NCBI GenBank assembly: GCA_000711775.1
Contig: ARYC01017192.1
Location: 62,001-126,000, forward strand
Length of the DNA stretch: 64,000 nucleotides
Origin: Oxytricha trifallax
Lineage: Eukaryota; Ciliophora; Spirotrichea; Sporadotrichida; Oxytrichidae
Direction of reading: 5' to 3'
Shown here: positions 46,219 to 57,889 of the stretch, piece by piece
How positions within the stretch are numbered: position 1 is the stretch's first letter
Layout: each line of letters begins with the position of its first letter
Program-made: the position numbers and the translations under genes
Notes under the pieces: model-generated
Told to the model about the DNA's origin: nothing
Seen by the model: the letters and a program-made list of their open reading frames with translations, nothing else
The model's database searches: none

Positions 46219-48406
46219 ATGGTGTAATAAGACCAACAAAAATCTAAGTCAATTATGAAGCTATAACAAGATGGTAAAAACGATCCCAGACGACATAAAA
46301 AAGCCTAAGCAATGAGCAAAATACTTGAATAAACTAAAGCTTCAAAATAGTTTAAGGCAAGAGAGGAATATAGAAAATTACAAATTTAAACTTTAAAATA
46401 GCTTTAGAAAGAGCAAATTGAACAAAAGCAGAGAAATAAAGATGCTAAACTTATAAAAAGTAGCAAGAACAAACATGAGCAAATATATAGTGAATAAGAA
46501 TATCAAGCTCATTTCGGTTAAAAATTTAATGACATGAGAGTAGTGAACAAAAACATCTTAATTGAGTAGCTTGAAAACTATCAAGACTCATATACAGAGT
46601 AAAATATAATGAGAGCTCAAAATTCAGTTGCTTTTCTCTAAACTCTTGCAGAGGTAGATTAATCTCCAGAGAAATAGAGACTAAAGCACAAAAATAGCAA
46701 AATTTCAAGCTGTTTTATTAGATAACATAAATTATTTTAATTTCAAAGGCAAGCAAAAAGGTTAACCAGACTAGAGTTTTTAAGCCAACTCCTTCAGAAA
46801 GACAATTAAACTGGATTGAAAGGGAAGAATCAGTGCGAAAGATCAATGCTTATAGAGATTACTTAGATAATTATTCAGGCTCTGAATTTGAAGAAGATGA
46901 GTAGCCTTATTACGATAACGATACAATAAAGTTTGAAAAGAGAGACAGACTTCTATCTGATAATATCATTAAAAAATCGCCAATATAAGAGGAAAGCGTA
47001 TTATTTAATTTTAAATGAATTGTTAAAATTAAAAGTTGTGAAATAGAAGAATCTATGAACTTCAACTTATAAGTACATAAAAATATCAGCAAAATTTCCC
47101 AGTAACTTTTATCTGATAGATCTCCAGGAACTCGAAGCAAAAAGAGCCAATCTCCTTATAGAGAAAAATAGTAAGAAAGTGCAAAAGAAGTGCTCATAAA
47201 TAGAGATGGAGTGATATGCATGTCTTAGGACTAAAAACTTTAGGATATCGTTTCAAGAGTGAGGCTTAACAAGTCTGATCGTCTGAGACTCATAAAAGAT
47301 ATCCCTGGAATGAATTTAGCACTCTGCTTGATTAAAATTCAGAATCAAGATATCTCAGTTTTTGTTCCCAGAGATTCAATTAATGTGATTTCAGTAAATT
47401 AATCACCTTCTGTTATTAAAAACAACTTGCCATCTTAAAGTTCTTATTAAAATGATAGAAGCTCTAAGAACAACTCTTAAATAAGTCCAGCTCTAACAGA
47501 AAGAACTAAGTAGCAGCATTTAGATAAAAATTAAATCTCACAGTTTGGAAGATAAGCCAATTCTTAGTTTAATTAAACTTCAAATATAGCTTAGCAATTG
47601 AATAGTTTCTACCTACAGCCTTCTAGAAATGATAAATTGAATAAAGCTCATACTGATGTTTAAAACTCAAGAGAGTAATCCCAAGGTCCTCTCGTTGGTT
47701 AACTGAGTAATTATGATACATTTAATTTTTAAAAAGACATTTTAGTTCTAGTTTATATGGAATTTTTATAAATTTAGTAGTCCACTCAAAGATCAAGAAT
47801 TACTATCTCAACTAAACGGAATAAATCTAGCAGATGGTTTGAAAAGACTGCATTCTTAACAACACTAATAAGAGAGATATTAGTAGAATTACTATCAAAC
47901 TGACACAAACTAACATTAACTGAGACTTTAGCACATTGATATTAAAAAAGTAGACACTTTACATACCCCTGAACAGTCCCAGCATAAATCTGGCATTAGA
48001 TAGGATGAATCTTAAATTAGTGCATTGTAAAATCATTAATTGGTAGTCTCAGATTAAAACTTAAATTAAAGAGAGGGATAATAGTAATAATAATAATCTT
48101 TGAAACTTTAAGAAAGGAAGAAAAAGAGGCTGGAATAGTAAGTCGCTGAATAAGTCTTAAAGAATGCCTTAAACTTGAAAATATTACTCTTATTGCAAAT
48201 ATTAAAGATCATTGTGAATAATTTACACAATTTTAAAGAAAAAATTATATTAAAGTTTAGAAAACTAGATGAAAGAGGGTATTGCTAATGCAGCAGCACC
48301 AAATCTTAAGATGCTAGAAAGAAAGAGGAAAAAATAAATGGCTTCAGCATAGAGCATTTAGTAAAGATAAGATGAAACCCCTTAACGTGATTATGAAAGA
48401 TATTGA
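46219..48406 (+). CDS. Gln/Lys-rich coiled-coil-like protein of unknown function
   Basis: The first in-frame ATG is 46219, but the frame is open upstream, so the start is uncertain. Strong helical, Gln/Lys/Glu-rich stretch (EYRKLQIQTLKQLQKEQIEQ), then TPSERQLNWIEREESVRKIN, EDEQPYYDNDTIKFEKRD, a Ser/Asn/Gln-rich middle (PREQ-type low complexity) and a C-terminal NAAAPNLKMLERKRKKQMAS ending at TGA 48404-48406. Breaks near 46,725, 47,020, 47,900 and 48,200 imply unresolved IESs. No domain recognised. Confidence 0.5.
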
Positions 48407-49068
48407 ATCATTTTATATTTATTTGATTTAATTTACTAAGATAATTTCATGATTTTTTAATGCGATAGAGTCAATACTACAATATATTATTATTGGAATC
48501 GTTCAAATTATTCTATAAAATATAGTTATTATTAACAAAATTAATAAGCAGATATTATAGTAATTTGTAGATTTAATAAATAACTAAAACAATAATAAGC
48601 CTAAATAAAATAACAAACTACTTTTTAATTTAAAAATTCGTTTAGATATAAATTATAATTTCATATTTTTAAGAACTTTATCTTTATAATGGGATATGTT
48701 TTGTTTATACATTATTTTTGTTTGATTTTTCACATCAATCATTGAATGGCAAAGAATATGGCATATAAATTTGCTCAAAGAAAAAATAAATAAAAGTTTT
48801 GAATTTCTTATCATATATTTCTAATACATAATAATATTATTATTTATGATAACTTAAAACATTTAAAGAGACTTATTATTAAGGATAAGGAGGAATTTCT
48901 CAAGATATAATTAAAAATGGTTTTTTTAGTATTAAAAAAAAGATTTAAAATATTAATAATAAAAATAAAATGATATCAAATGATATTTATCACTTTTTCA
49001 TTTCTATTTTTAATCATAAATACTTATATTTTTCAATACAATATAATAATAATATTATCTATAATAAA
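48407..49068. other. AT-rich intergenic region
   Basis: Extremely AT-rich, no coding frame and no RNA gene seen. Confidence 0.6.
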
Positions 49069-49484
49069 ATGAAGAAATCCTAATCGTCGAATCTTCATAA
49101 TGATTTATTTTTAGGAGATTCCTTATAAATTAATGAATAATAAAAAACTTTTCAAAAATAGGGAAAATCAAACCATAGACAAGTCCAATCACTCTACAAA
49201 TAATTCTCAAATTTTAATGATATTGTAAAAAAGTATTATATCAAAAGAAATTTAATTTTAACATTTTTACTTCAATAATTTTGGATAAAATTCATTTGAA
49301 GATTAACAAAATATAATTTAGTATTAAAATTATGATTCAAATTTTAATAAAAAAAAATAAAACTACAATTAATTTGCTGAGAATTTTAAATATATAATTA
49401 AGAAGTAATAAAATATAATTTTATAATTAAATTAGGCAAAAGGTAATTTAGATAAATATCTGATTGATATTTATATATATATAT

Positions 49485-49523
<39 letters not shown>

Positions 49524-52500
49524 GTATTTAAGACTTAAAACTAACCTATTTAATCATACAATTTCTATAAATTAAATCATATTTTTAATTCCATTTTAGT
49601 AATATTAAAACTAGTAATTTTACAACGAATTTGAATAGGAATATAGTTTAAAAGTTTTATTAATTTATTTAGTTTTATTATAAAAGCATGATGGGCCTAT
49701 TAAAGAATACTTTGGGAGAAAATTAGTAATCAATTCCAAATTTAGCTTAAAAAACTTAAAACTTAAATTAAGACAACCATTATTTTAGTACGGACAGAAT
49801 ACTTGGATCAGATATTTTTGCTTTGTAAAGACCTCAGACCAATTAAACTGCAAATAAAAAATATAGAGTAGCATCAAAATTTGTAACTTCAATCGATACT
49901 CAAAACAAGTAAAAAGTATAACGAAACAGTAATAATTATGAATAAACTTCTGTGTAAGGCTTGAATAAAAAGACATATGATCACTATGATATAAATATGT
50001 TTGATTAGCAAGATGATAAATCTTCAAAAATTCCAAAGAATTTTATAGTTTCAACTCTTTCATAAAATGATTCAAAGGAAATGTCACATCATAATTATCA
50101 AAACAATTAAGTGGAAGAGATTCACCAAATTCAAACTCTAGAAGTAGAAGATTAAGGTATTAATACCAGAGAGTTTATGAGCTTGAGAAACTAACATAAT
50201 AATAAAGTAGAAAGAAATGAAGGAATTATAAATTTGAAGCTGTAAAACTCAAGTAATAAGTAAGTCTAATCTTAGACTATCACTCCTTAATTTAGTAAAG
50301 GATCTAAATATCTTAAAAGCAGCATCAGCTCGAAAGCCTTGCCAAGTTCAGTTCTTCATTTCAATTCTGTAATTTATATTTTATAAATCATATTTAGAAA
50401 ACATCAATGGTGCCTAACGTAGAGAAGGATAAACTTGATTATGAAAAGACAATTGTAGATAAAATTAAATTTGACAATATTTAAGACCAAGAAGAGATCA
50501 AGAAATTTAAGTTGCTTTTAATGAAAGAAATTGAAGAGTCTAAGTATCTAAATGAGGTCCTAACTCGTAGAATACAGAGAGTAAAAGAGATTTTGAATGT
50601 CTTTGAGATCCGTATAGAATTTGATGAAAACTTATGCCTCAAATAAGCTGATGTTGAGGATTTAAGAAAATTGGTTTAATAATTGATTTCATAAATATCT
50701 AACACATCACTTACTGAACTCAATGTATGTAATTGCAATCATAAAATTAATTGTTTTTATAGTTAAGAATGAAAGAAAGAGAGTTACTAGCTTTGAAAAG
50801 TGAGCATAACTCAGTAAAACATAAGTTTGACATACTTCAAAAAGAGAGAAATTTCTTGCTCTAGTAAGTTTCAATGCTAGAGGACAATAACAATAGATAA
50901 GAAGAAAAGCTTAAGTAGCAAAAGATTGACATTCATAATGAAAAACGGAAGAATGAATTTATGAGTAGAAGAATTTTAGACATGGAAAAATCTCTAAGTG
51001 CAATGGCAGAAGAATTTAACTAATAAGTTAAGTCATAGACTAATAATAAGAAAAGTATCAATGAGCTTAACGAAATCACAGAGTTTGAAGAGGGGGTGCC
51101 TAAAAATAAAGTTTCACTTTCCCCACTCTCCCCACTATAGAGAAAAAATCCCTTAGGCTAAGTTAACAAGCCAAATTTAGATCAAAATAGAATGAGGCAG
51201 GTTCTAGCTGCTCTCAATAAGTAAAATGAGAGTATCAAGAAAGAACTTAATTTATATAAGAAACAGTTCAACGAGAAGGTTGAAGATATAGAATATCTTA
51301 ACAGTCAAATTAAGAGACTTTAATCCAAGGTAAATTTTGGAGTTAAGAGTATGTTTGAAAATAAGTTCAAGGAAATATTAAATAGACAGTCAAACTAGGA
51401 TGAAAATATCGAGTAGATACCTGATGAAGAAGGTTTTTAAATTTATTTTATTAATGGTTAACAAAGCAACTAAATGGATTATGGACTTCAAAGCATGCTA
51501 AACAAATAAATGTAAAGAATCAGCTTGCTAAACGTAAATTAAAGCCGTCAAGATAAAAACTAAGAAATGTCTCTTTGGGAGAAAGATTCAAGAACTGACA
51601 ACCTAACTAGATCCCAATAAAAGATTCTTGATTAGCTTTATGAATAGGGAGTTTAAAATTTTATTTAAGCTGCAAGGAAGGACGTCAACTATGATCCTCT
51701 AGCTTATCTTGAAATAATGTCTTAACAGTACCTCTCTTACAAATTATACTCCGACTCTTAGAGCTTTTTGATAAACTTTATTCTCTACAGTTAAGCAAAC
51801 TAATTCCAAGAGACTATTGAAGTTTAAAGTGAATTCAATGATACAGAAAGATTGATTAGCTTTTTCAGATCAAAATTGTAAGGATTTTTCAATTGCTAAA
51901 GCGTAGTGCTTTGGGTATCTGATTTAAGCTAAAAAAAGCTCTTTACTTATTAATCATCAAAGAAAATAACTAAGAAAAATGCTTAAGAATTGGAGATTTT
52001 GAATTATGTCATGGAAAACAAGAAGATTCTTATTTTTGAGAGAAAAATCTCTAATACTATGTTAAAATCAAATAATTTAAATTATTATATCCCTTATTTT
52101 GAAAAAGCGAAGTGAAATTGTATTTCATTCAGCTTATGATGAATAATCAGAAAAATAATTTTACAAAGATGAAGATAGATAGAATCTAATGATACTTCCT
52201 ATTATAAAACCCATTTGTATTTATTTAAAAGAGTCAATATTTTTTAACTCATTTTAAAAGACATAATCTTTATAAATTATATGTTATTTATAGATATAAA
52301 ATATAAAGAACTTTTAATTTATAGTAAGATCTCTTATTACTTAGAAAATCTCTATGGTTTTATCAGACCAAACTGGCCAAGTAATTGGTGTTCTAGAAAT
52401 GATTAACTTTAAAATTTAAAACAATCATAGTAGAGCAATCATCACTCAAGACATGCAAAAATTTGCCATAATTTTATCTAAATATGCAGCAAGTATTTTA

Positions 52501-53124
52501 ACTAAAGACAGTTTTGAATCTGTTAAGAAAATGGAATTAAATTTAAGAGAGAAATTTCAAAGTTTCTCGAATCAGTGTCTAAGTTGTACTAATATAAACT
52601 AGTTGTATTTAGTGATTAAAAAAGCCATACTTGAGATTTTTAACTCTTAAAATCTGCATTTGCTAATAAAAATAGGAAAAGATTAGATAATGGTCATTCA
52701 AGACACGGATTAATAAAATTTAGAACAAGGTAATATCGGAATTTGTGGAGATTACTTTTAAAGAGAATAAAAGAGAAAGGTGATTGTGAAAAATTCATAT
52801 GAAGACCCAAGATTTAACATGAAAGTGGATATAAATGTCTCGAATTAAATCTTACTTGTCCCAATTTTACTTCAAAAATAGTCAGAAAATGAAACTGAAG
52901 TGATAGGACTGCTTGAATTTGAGAATAATAATTACAGAGTAGATTTTAAAGAAACATAAAATATGATTAGTGGAAAGCCATAGAACTCTAGCCCTACAAA
53001 AAGTAGCACTTTATCAATTAATAAAAATGAATAATATCTCAAAGATGGCATATTAGCTAATCAAATTCATGGACTTTCATTATTTATAGGGACAGTTATT
53101 GACTATATTCAAAGAAAAACATGA
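49069..53124 (+). CDS. Coiled-coil protein with GAF domains
   Basis: Opens MKKSQSSNLHNDLFLGDSLQ (ATG 49069), then non-coding DNA, then a disordered part (49,840-50,360), a long coiled coil (DQEEIKKFKLLLMKEIEESK; ERELLALKSEHNSVKHKFDI), and from about 51,540 two GAF-like units: LYSDSQSFLINFILYSQANQ to the segment DQTGQVIGVLEMINFK...FAIILSKYAASIL, and LHLLIKIGKDQIMVIQD to GNIGICGDYFQREQKRKVIV and LLVPILLQKQSENETEVIGL. GAF domains bind small ligands such as cyclic nucleotides; the ligand here is unknown. Ends at TGA 53122-53124. Several IES or intron breaks (49,240-49,690; 50,370; 50,730; 52,110-52,330) are not resolved. Confidence 0.65.
49250..49690. other. AT-rich non-coding insert with (TA)n microsatellite
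   Basis: Between the first short exon and the next coding stretch of the GAF gene. It holds alternating TA runs at about 49466-49524. Probably an IES; borders not resolved. Confidence 0.55.
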
Positions 53125-53449
53125 TTATATTTATTTAATTTTTTATCTTTAGTTTATATAGTAGTTACAATAAAATAAAAAAATGGGTAAAAAAGAAATC
53201 AGAATTAATGCGATTCACACAACCCATAATGTTTTTTTGGGGAAAATAGCATAAAGAATTAAAATAAAATAAATTTTAATGCTTCATTCACCTTAATATT
53301 TCTGCCCTTAACTAGTTTTAGAATCATTTAGTTTTTATTTTATTTCGAAATATATTTTATTAGTACCCATAAGACTTTTAATGTAAATACAGCTTTTTAG
53401 TATTATCAGTTTATATTGTTAAATATATTATAAAAAAACTTAATTATTA
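53125..53449. other. AT-rich intergenic region
   Basis: No gene recognised. Confidence 0.55.
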
Positions 53450-55250
53450 ATGCACAGTAGTCTTGGAATCGACAGTAAAGCAGGTTCCTCTCATCAGAGG
53501 AAAAAGAACATCTCAAACTTAAATACTGCCTATATAACCAGTGTAAGCTCATCATAAATTCTTTATAATAGAATGTAGAGAACAATGGGAGGGCCAGGCA
53601 AGCTATTGAATGAAAGAACGAAAGTATTTTAGACAAAAATAGATGTTTAAAAGCAAACAGAAAGTTTGAAAACGGTACCGATTTAGCACTCTCAAAGCCT
53701 CACTCATAGCAACTATTACAAAAAAAAGAGTTTTTACTCATAGTTATATATATTTTGGAGCATAATTGTTTTAGATTATCAAATCTTATTGAAGAATAAA
53801 AGATCAAAGATGAATGGTATTCTCGAATGGCACCCCAGCAAACTTCAAATATTAATGCACAAATTCCTTAATAAACTTTCGTGAGCCCCGTCAAGGCTTA
53901 ATTAAGAGTACCAATCTAAGAAAAACACATGCTTTATTAAAAAACTCCAGAGATCAAGGTACTTAAATAATCCCGCAAAAGATTCATCATTGTCTCAAGA
54001 TTTTTTTAATATCTCTCATTAGTTGAAACATTTGAGTGTTATGTTTTATTTAAATTGAATCAAGATTTTGAGATGATGTTTAATTTTATCATTGAAAATT
54101 TGACTTTAATTCAAGTTTATTAATCCAACATGTAGGCAAACTAAATGGGCTTACTCAGTGAAAGAAAACCCTTAACTTAGAAGGTAGCGTTAGTTACTCC
54201 TTTGAAAATTGACTAACAACAAAGTGAAGCTAACTCAAACAATATTTCTTTCAACTTAATCAATTATTTAAATTTTACAATCACAATTAATGCAGACTAT
54301 TTCATTAAATAAGTACTTAAGATTTTTAAATTATGTGAATGATTGAGACATCAGATGTTAAAAGCGAAAGACAGGTATACCATAAATAACGTAAATTTAT
54401 TCATGAATTTTTAACTGAATTACAGAGACATAACCAGAGGAAATTAGGAGACAAAGTTTATTAGATGATTTGGGGTCTGTAAAACAAGTTACGATGAATT
54501 GTAAGTAAAAAAAACAAAGTTTATAACGAATTGTCTTGACATAATCAGATCAATTTTGCATGTTTTTTTGTTCAGATTCATAAGATATAATATACCAAGA
54601 AATAAAATTTAATTGGCCAGAGCTTTATTCATTAATAACTCGAGATTTGTTTCATACATATTTCCACCTTAATTTTCGGTTTTCTTACAATATTTCTTGT
54701 AGTTTATTCAAAATTGAGAAACTTAGTGAAATCTTAGACTCGAGATGGTTCAAGAAATTAAAGTCCCTAAGTGAACAGCTACTAGGCTCATGGTTAAGCA
54801 ATTACTACTTTCAATATTAACTCAAACAATATGAGCGACTAGAAAATCATTTCTAGCTAAGTGAATTTGTCAAACGTTAAATCAGCTAGAAATCCTTAAC
54901 AAATTTTTGATAAGATCTCCCCAAACAAATCTAGTTACAATTCACAATTATTTTAAGTTTTTATTGTTTAAAATAATAAGAGAGGGACGTTTATCCAGAC
55001 ATAAGGGTGATTCCTGAAAATGACAGTGATAATAACAATTCTCAAATGAGTGAGATAAGATTATCAGATAGGCAGAGCGCAGGAAGCAACGATTATGTCC
55101 CTTATAGAATCGTTAATAAATTTCCAACAGTGCCAATGTCCCAGGAAGCTTTAAATAAGTTGTATTATTTTATTATTTTAGCAAGTAGCAGACCCTCTCT
55201 ATTACAAACAGTAAAATCTAAAATACAGTAAAACTCTTTCTATTATAAAT
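53450..55250 (+). CDS. Ser/Gln-rich protein, possibly a DYRK N-terminal region without kinase domain
   Basis: ATG 53450 opens MHSSLGIDSKAGSSHQRKKN, followed by segments MQRTMGGPGKLLNERTKVFQ, QQTFVSPVKAQLRVPIQEKH, MQANQMGLLSERKPLTQKVA, AITTFNINSNNMSDQKIISS and MIPENDSDNNNSQMSEIRLS, with IES-like breaks at about 53,745, 54,000-54,130, 54,250-54,420 and 54,510-54,720. The last recognisable piece, NKFPTVPMSQEALNKLY, resembles the LPMTPEQALKQY motif in front of DYRK kinase domains. The next gene has its own copy of this region, so this is either its 5' exons or a separate, incomplete paralogue. Confidence 0.45.
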
Positions 55251-55492
55251 AAAATTTTAATGGAGTTTAATGAAACAGATAAAATTTTATATTATTTATT
55301 GCAAGGCTAATTGAAATAAGGACAATAAAAATCAATGCTAACTAAAGTAAATTTCTATTATATTGTTATAATTAAAAATAAGATAGAAGCTAAAATTAAT
55401 CTTTTTGAAAATGAAAATTAATCTAAAAGTGTTACCATATATTATAGATAACTTAATTTTGTAATTTAAAAATTACAGAGGGATTTTAATTC

Positions 55493-57643
55493 ATGATGAA
55501 ATCTGAGAATTCGGAAGAGGTATTTTCACCTAAAAATGATCTCTAGCATAATTAAAAACCCGGTTTTTAATAATATCAAAAATAAAATTCTAAGCTTAAT
55601 TAAGAGTAGAAGTTTTATGACAGCATAAACCATTTAGTAGAGGGTGATAGAAATGTATTTAGAGATTTTGATGGCGCTTCATCGAATTAAGATATTAAAA
55701 GCAACTATAGTAATCCATTTTTGAAGTAAAATAATATGGATTAATACTTAGCATTACCTAAAGCTTCCCCTATAGCACTAAGTAAGCATCAAAGTTTAAA
55801 GTATGAAGATGAGAAGTAAATTGAAATGATGATTGAAAATTAATTAGATTAGCTCAATGCAGGAAATAATACGACTAAAGCAAAGCATTTAGGCCTCAAT
55901 AATAATTAAATCAGTCCAAATAAGAGGAGAAAGCAAGCACTTACTGAAAATTTTGCTATAGCTTCTGGTCATGAGATCAGATAGTCAACCAAAGAAGACA
56001 TTGTAAGAAAATATGGAAACTTGTTAAGTCAGTTTGAAAAGCAAGAAATCCACAGATTCAATGAAGTTTACTATCTTGGAACTCTTGATGCTAAAGAACA
56101 AAGAAAATACAAGAGCGTCTTTTGTACCAAAGACAACAATAACGGATTCGATAGAAATGGAGGATTTTATAAAGTGTTTGTTGGAGATCATATATTCTAT
56201 AGGTATGAAATACTTCAAGAGTTAGATAAAGGAGCATTTGGCCAAGTTGTACGATGCCTTGATCTCAAGACTTAAAAAGAAGTAGCACTTAAAATAAACA
56301 AGAATATGACAACTCATCATGGCACATGCAGGGCAGAAGCGTCTATAATGCAAAGATTAAGAGATACTATCCCTGATGAAGAAGAAATTATAACTTCTCT
56401 CAGACTAAATAAAGAGAAAATTGTTAAGTTTGTAGAAAGCTTCTTGTTCCGTAATCATTACTGTTTTGTTTTTGAACTTCTTGGAAAAAATCTTTACTAC
56501 GATATAAAAGACAATAATTTTTAAGGATTTCAAATTGATAAGGTAAAAGATTTGACTTTCTAAATCATCTAAGGGTTAAGTTATATGAGACACTGCGATG
56601 TTATTCATTGTGATTTAAAGCCTGAAAATTTAATATATGCTGATTTTAGAAAGAAAGATTTAAAAATCATTGACTTTGGTTCTTCTTGTTCAAAAGGCAT
56701 TAATGCTTTCACATATGTGCAGTCAAGATTTTATAGAGCTCCAGAAGTGGTTATGGGACTATAGTATGATTATTAAGTTGATATGTGGAGTTTAGGCTGT
56801 ATAATAGCTGAGCTGTTTTGCGGGAGACCAATATTCCCCGCATAAGATGAGAATGAGCTTTTAGAGTTCTAAATATTAATATGTGGTAATCCATCTTAAT
56901 AGATGATTGACAAATGCAAGAAAAAGGCTTAATTTTTCTCAGAAAACTACAAATTGATCAGAAGCTAAAACTCAAGACTAAAGAATATATCGAGAAATCC
57001 ATTAGCTTTACATTAAATGGTCTTTAAGAATCAATTCCCCGAAAATCTCAAACCTCACGAGGTCTTAGACTTTATGACGGAAGATGAACGCAATTTGATG
57101 GATTTCCTGAAGAGATGCTTATAAATTGATCCCGCTCGTAGAATTACCTGTGATGAAGCTATTAGGCATGATTGGTTTAAAAATCTTTTAATTGAATCAG
57201 AGAAATAAATCGAGTAGAATATTTAGGAGCTTCAAGAAAATTAAGCAAGAATACATTTCCAGGTTGAAGAAGATAATGAAAACGTGCATTCTAATTTCAA
57301 TTTTGCTTCACCTAAAAATAATGACTCCTCTCCTGCCATGTTCAGTCTGAAATAAGATTCAAAATCTGCTCAATAAAATAGCAATATGAGGGTGATCTCA
57401 CCAACTCACTAATTGTTCACTAATCATCAACGAAACAGTAATTTTTCAAAGGATTAATCTCCTCTAAATAATGGAAAAATAAACTTTAGTATGGATCCTA
57501 CTTCAGTTCAAACAAAAATTAACTCCAACAATTTAACTCCTGTTATGAAAGAATACAGACTTCTTAATACCTAATAAAGGCTTACCTCGACTACTACCAC
57601 TTAAGCTGACAGCTCAGGTCCTCAATCTAAGAACAAATACTGA
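55493..57643 (+). CDS. DYRK-family dual-specificity protein kinase
   Basis: From ATG 55493 a disordered N-terminus leads to the DYRK homology region (EDIVRKYGNLLSQFEKQEI, RFNEVYYLG) and an intact kinase domain: glycine loop LDKGAFGQVV, VALKINKN with the ATP lysine, catalytic loop HCDLKPEN, DFGSSC and activation loop FTYVQSRFYRAPEV, in which the second Tyr of the YxY motif (autophosphorylated in DYRKs) is kept and the first is Phe. A Ser/Gln/Asn-rich tail ends at TGA 57641-57643. About 715 codons with no IES needed. DYRKs phosphorylate Ser/Thr near Arg/Pro and control growth and differentiation. Confidence 0.9.
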
Positions 57644-57889
57644 TTTACAGAAAGCAGTTGTGCAGCTAATAAACTGGTATGAAACAAATGTGCAATTTTA
57701 AAAGTAAGCATATCAAATGTAATCTAAGTTAATAAATTCTCCCACTACGGATACAAAAAACTTTGACCTTCTCGAAACTATTTATCTCAATTAATACTTA
57801 ACTAACTCTGATATTTATTTAAGAGGAATTTTATACTTTTTAACTCATTTTAATTGAAACATCTTGATTTATAATATTTATCCAGTACT

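Noticed and set aside
48370..48390. GAAACCCCTTAACGTGA resembling the TBE repeat
   Set aside because: Too short, no C4A4 unit before it, and it is in an open coding frame.
49466..49524. (TA)n run as a replication origin or regulatory element
   Set aside because: Simple dinucleotide repeat in AT-rich DNA; nothing else supports a function.
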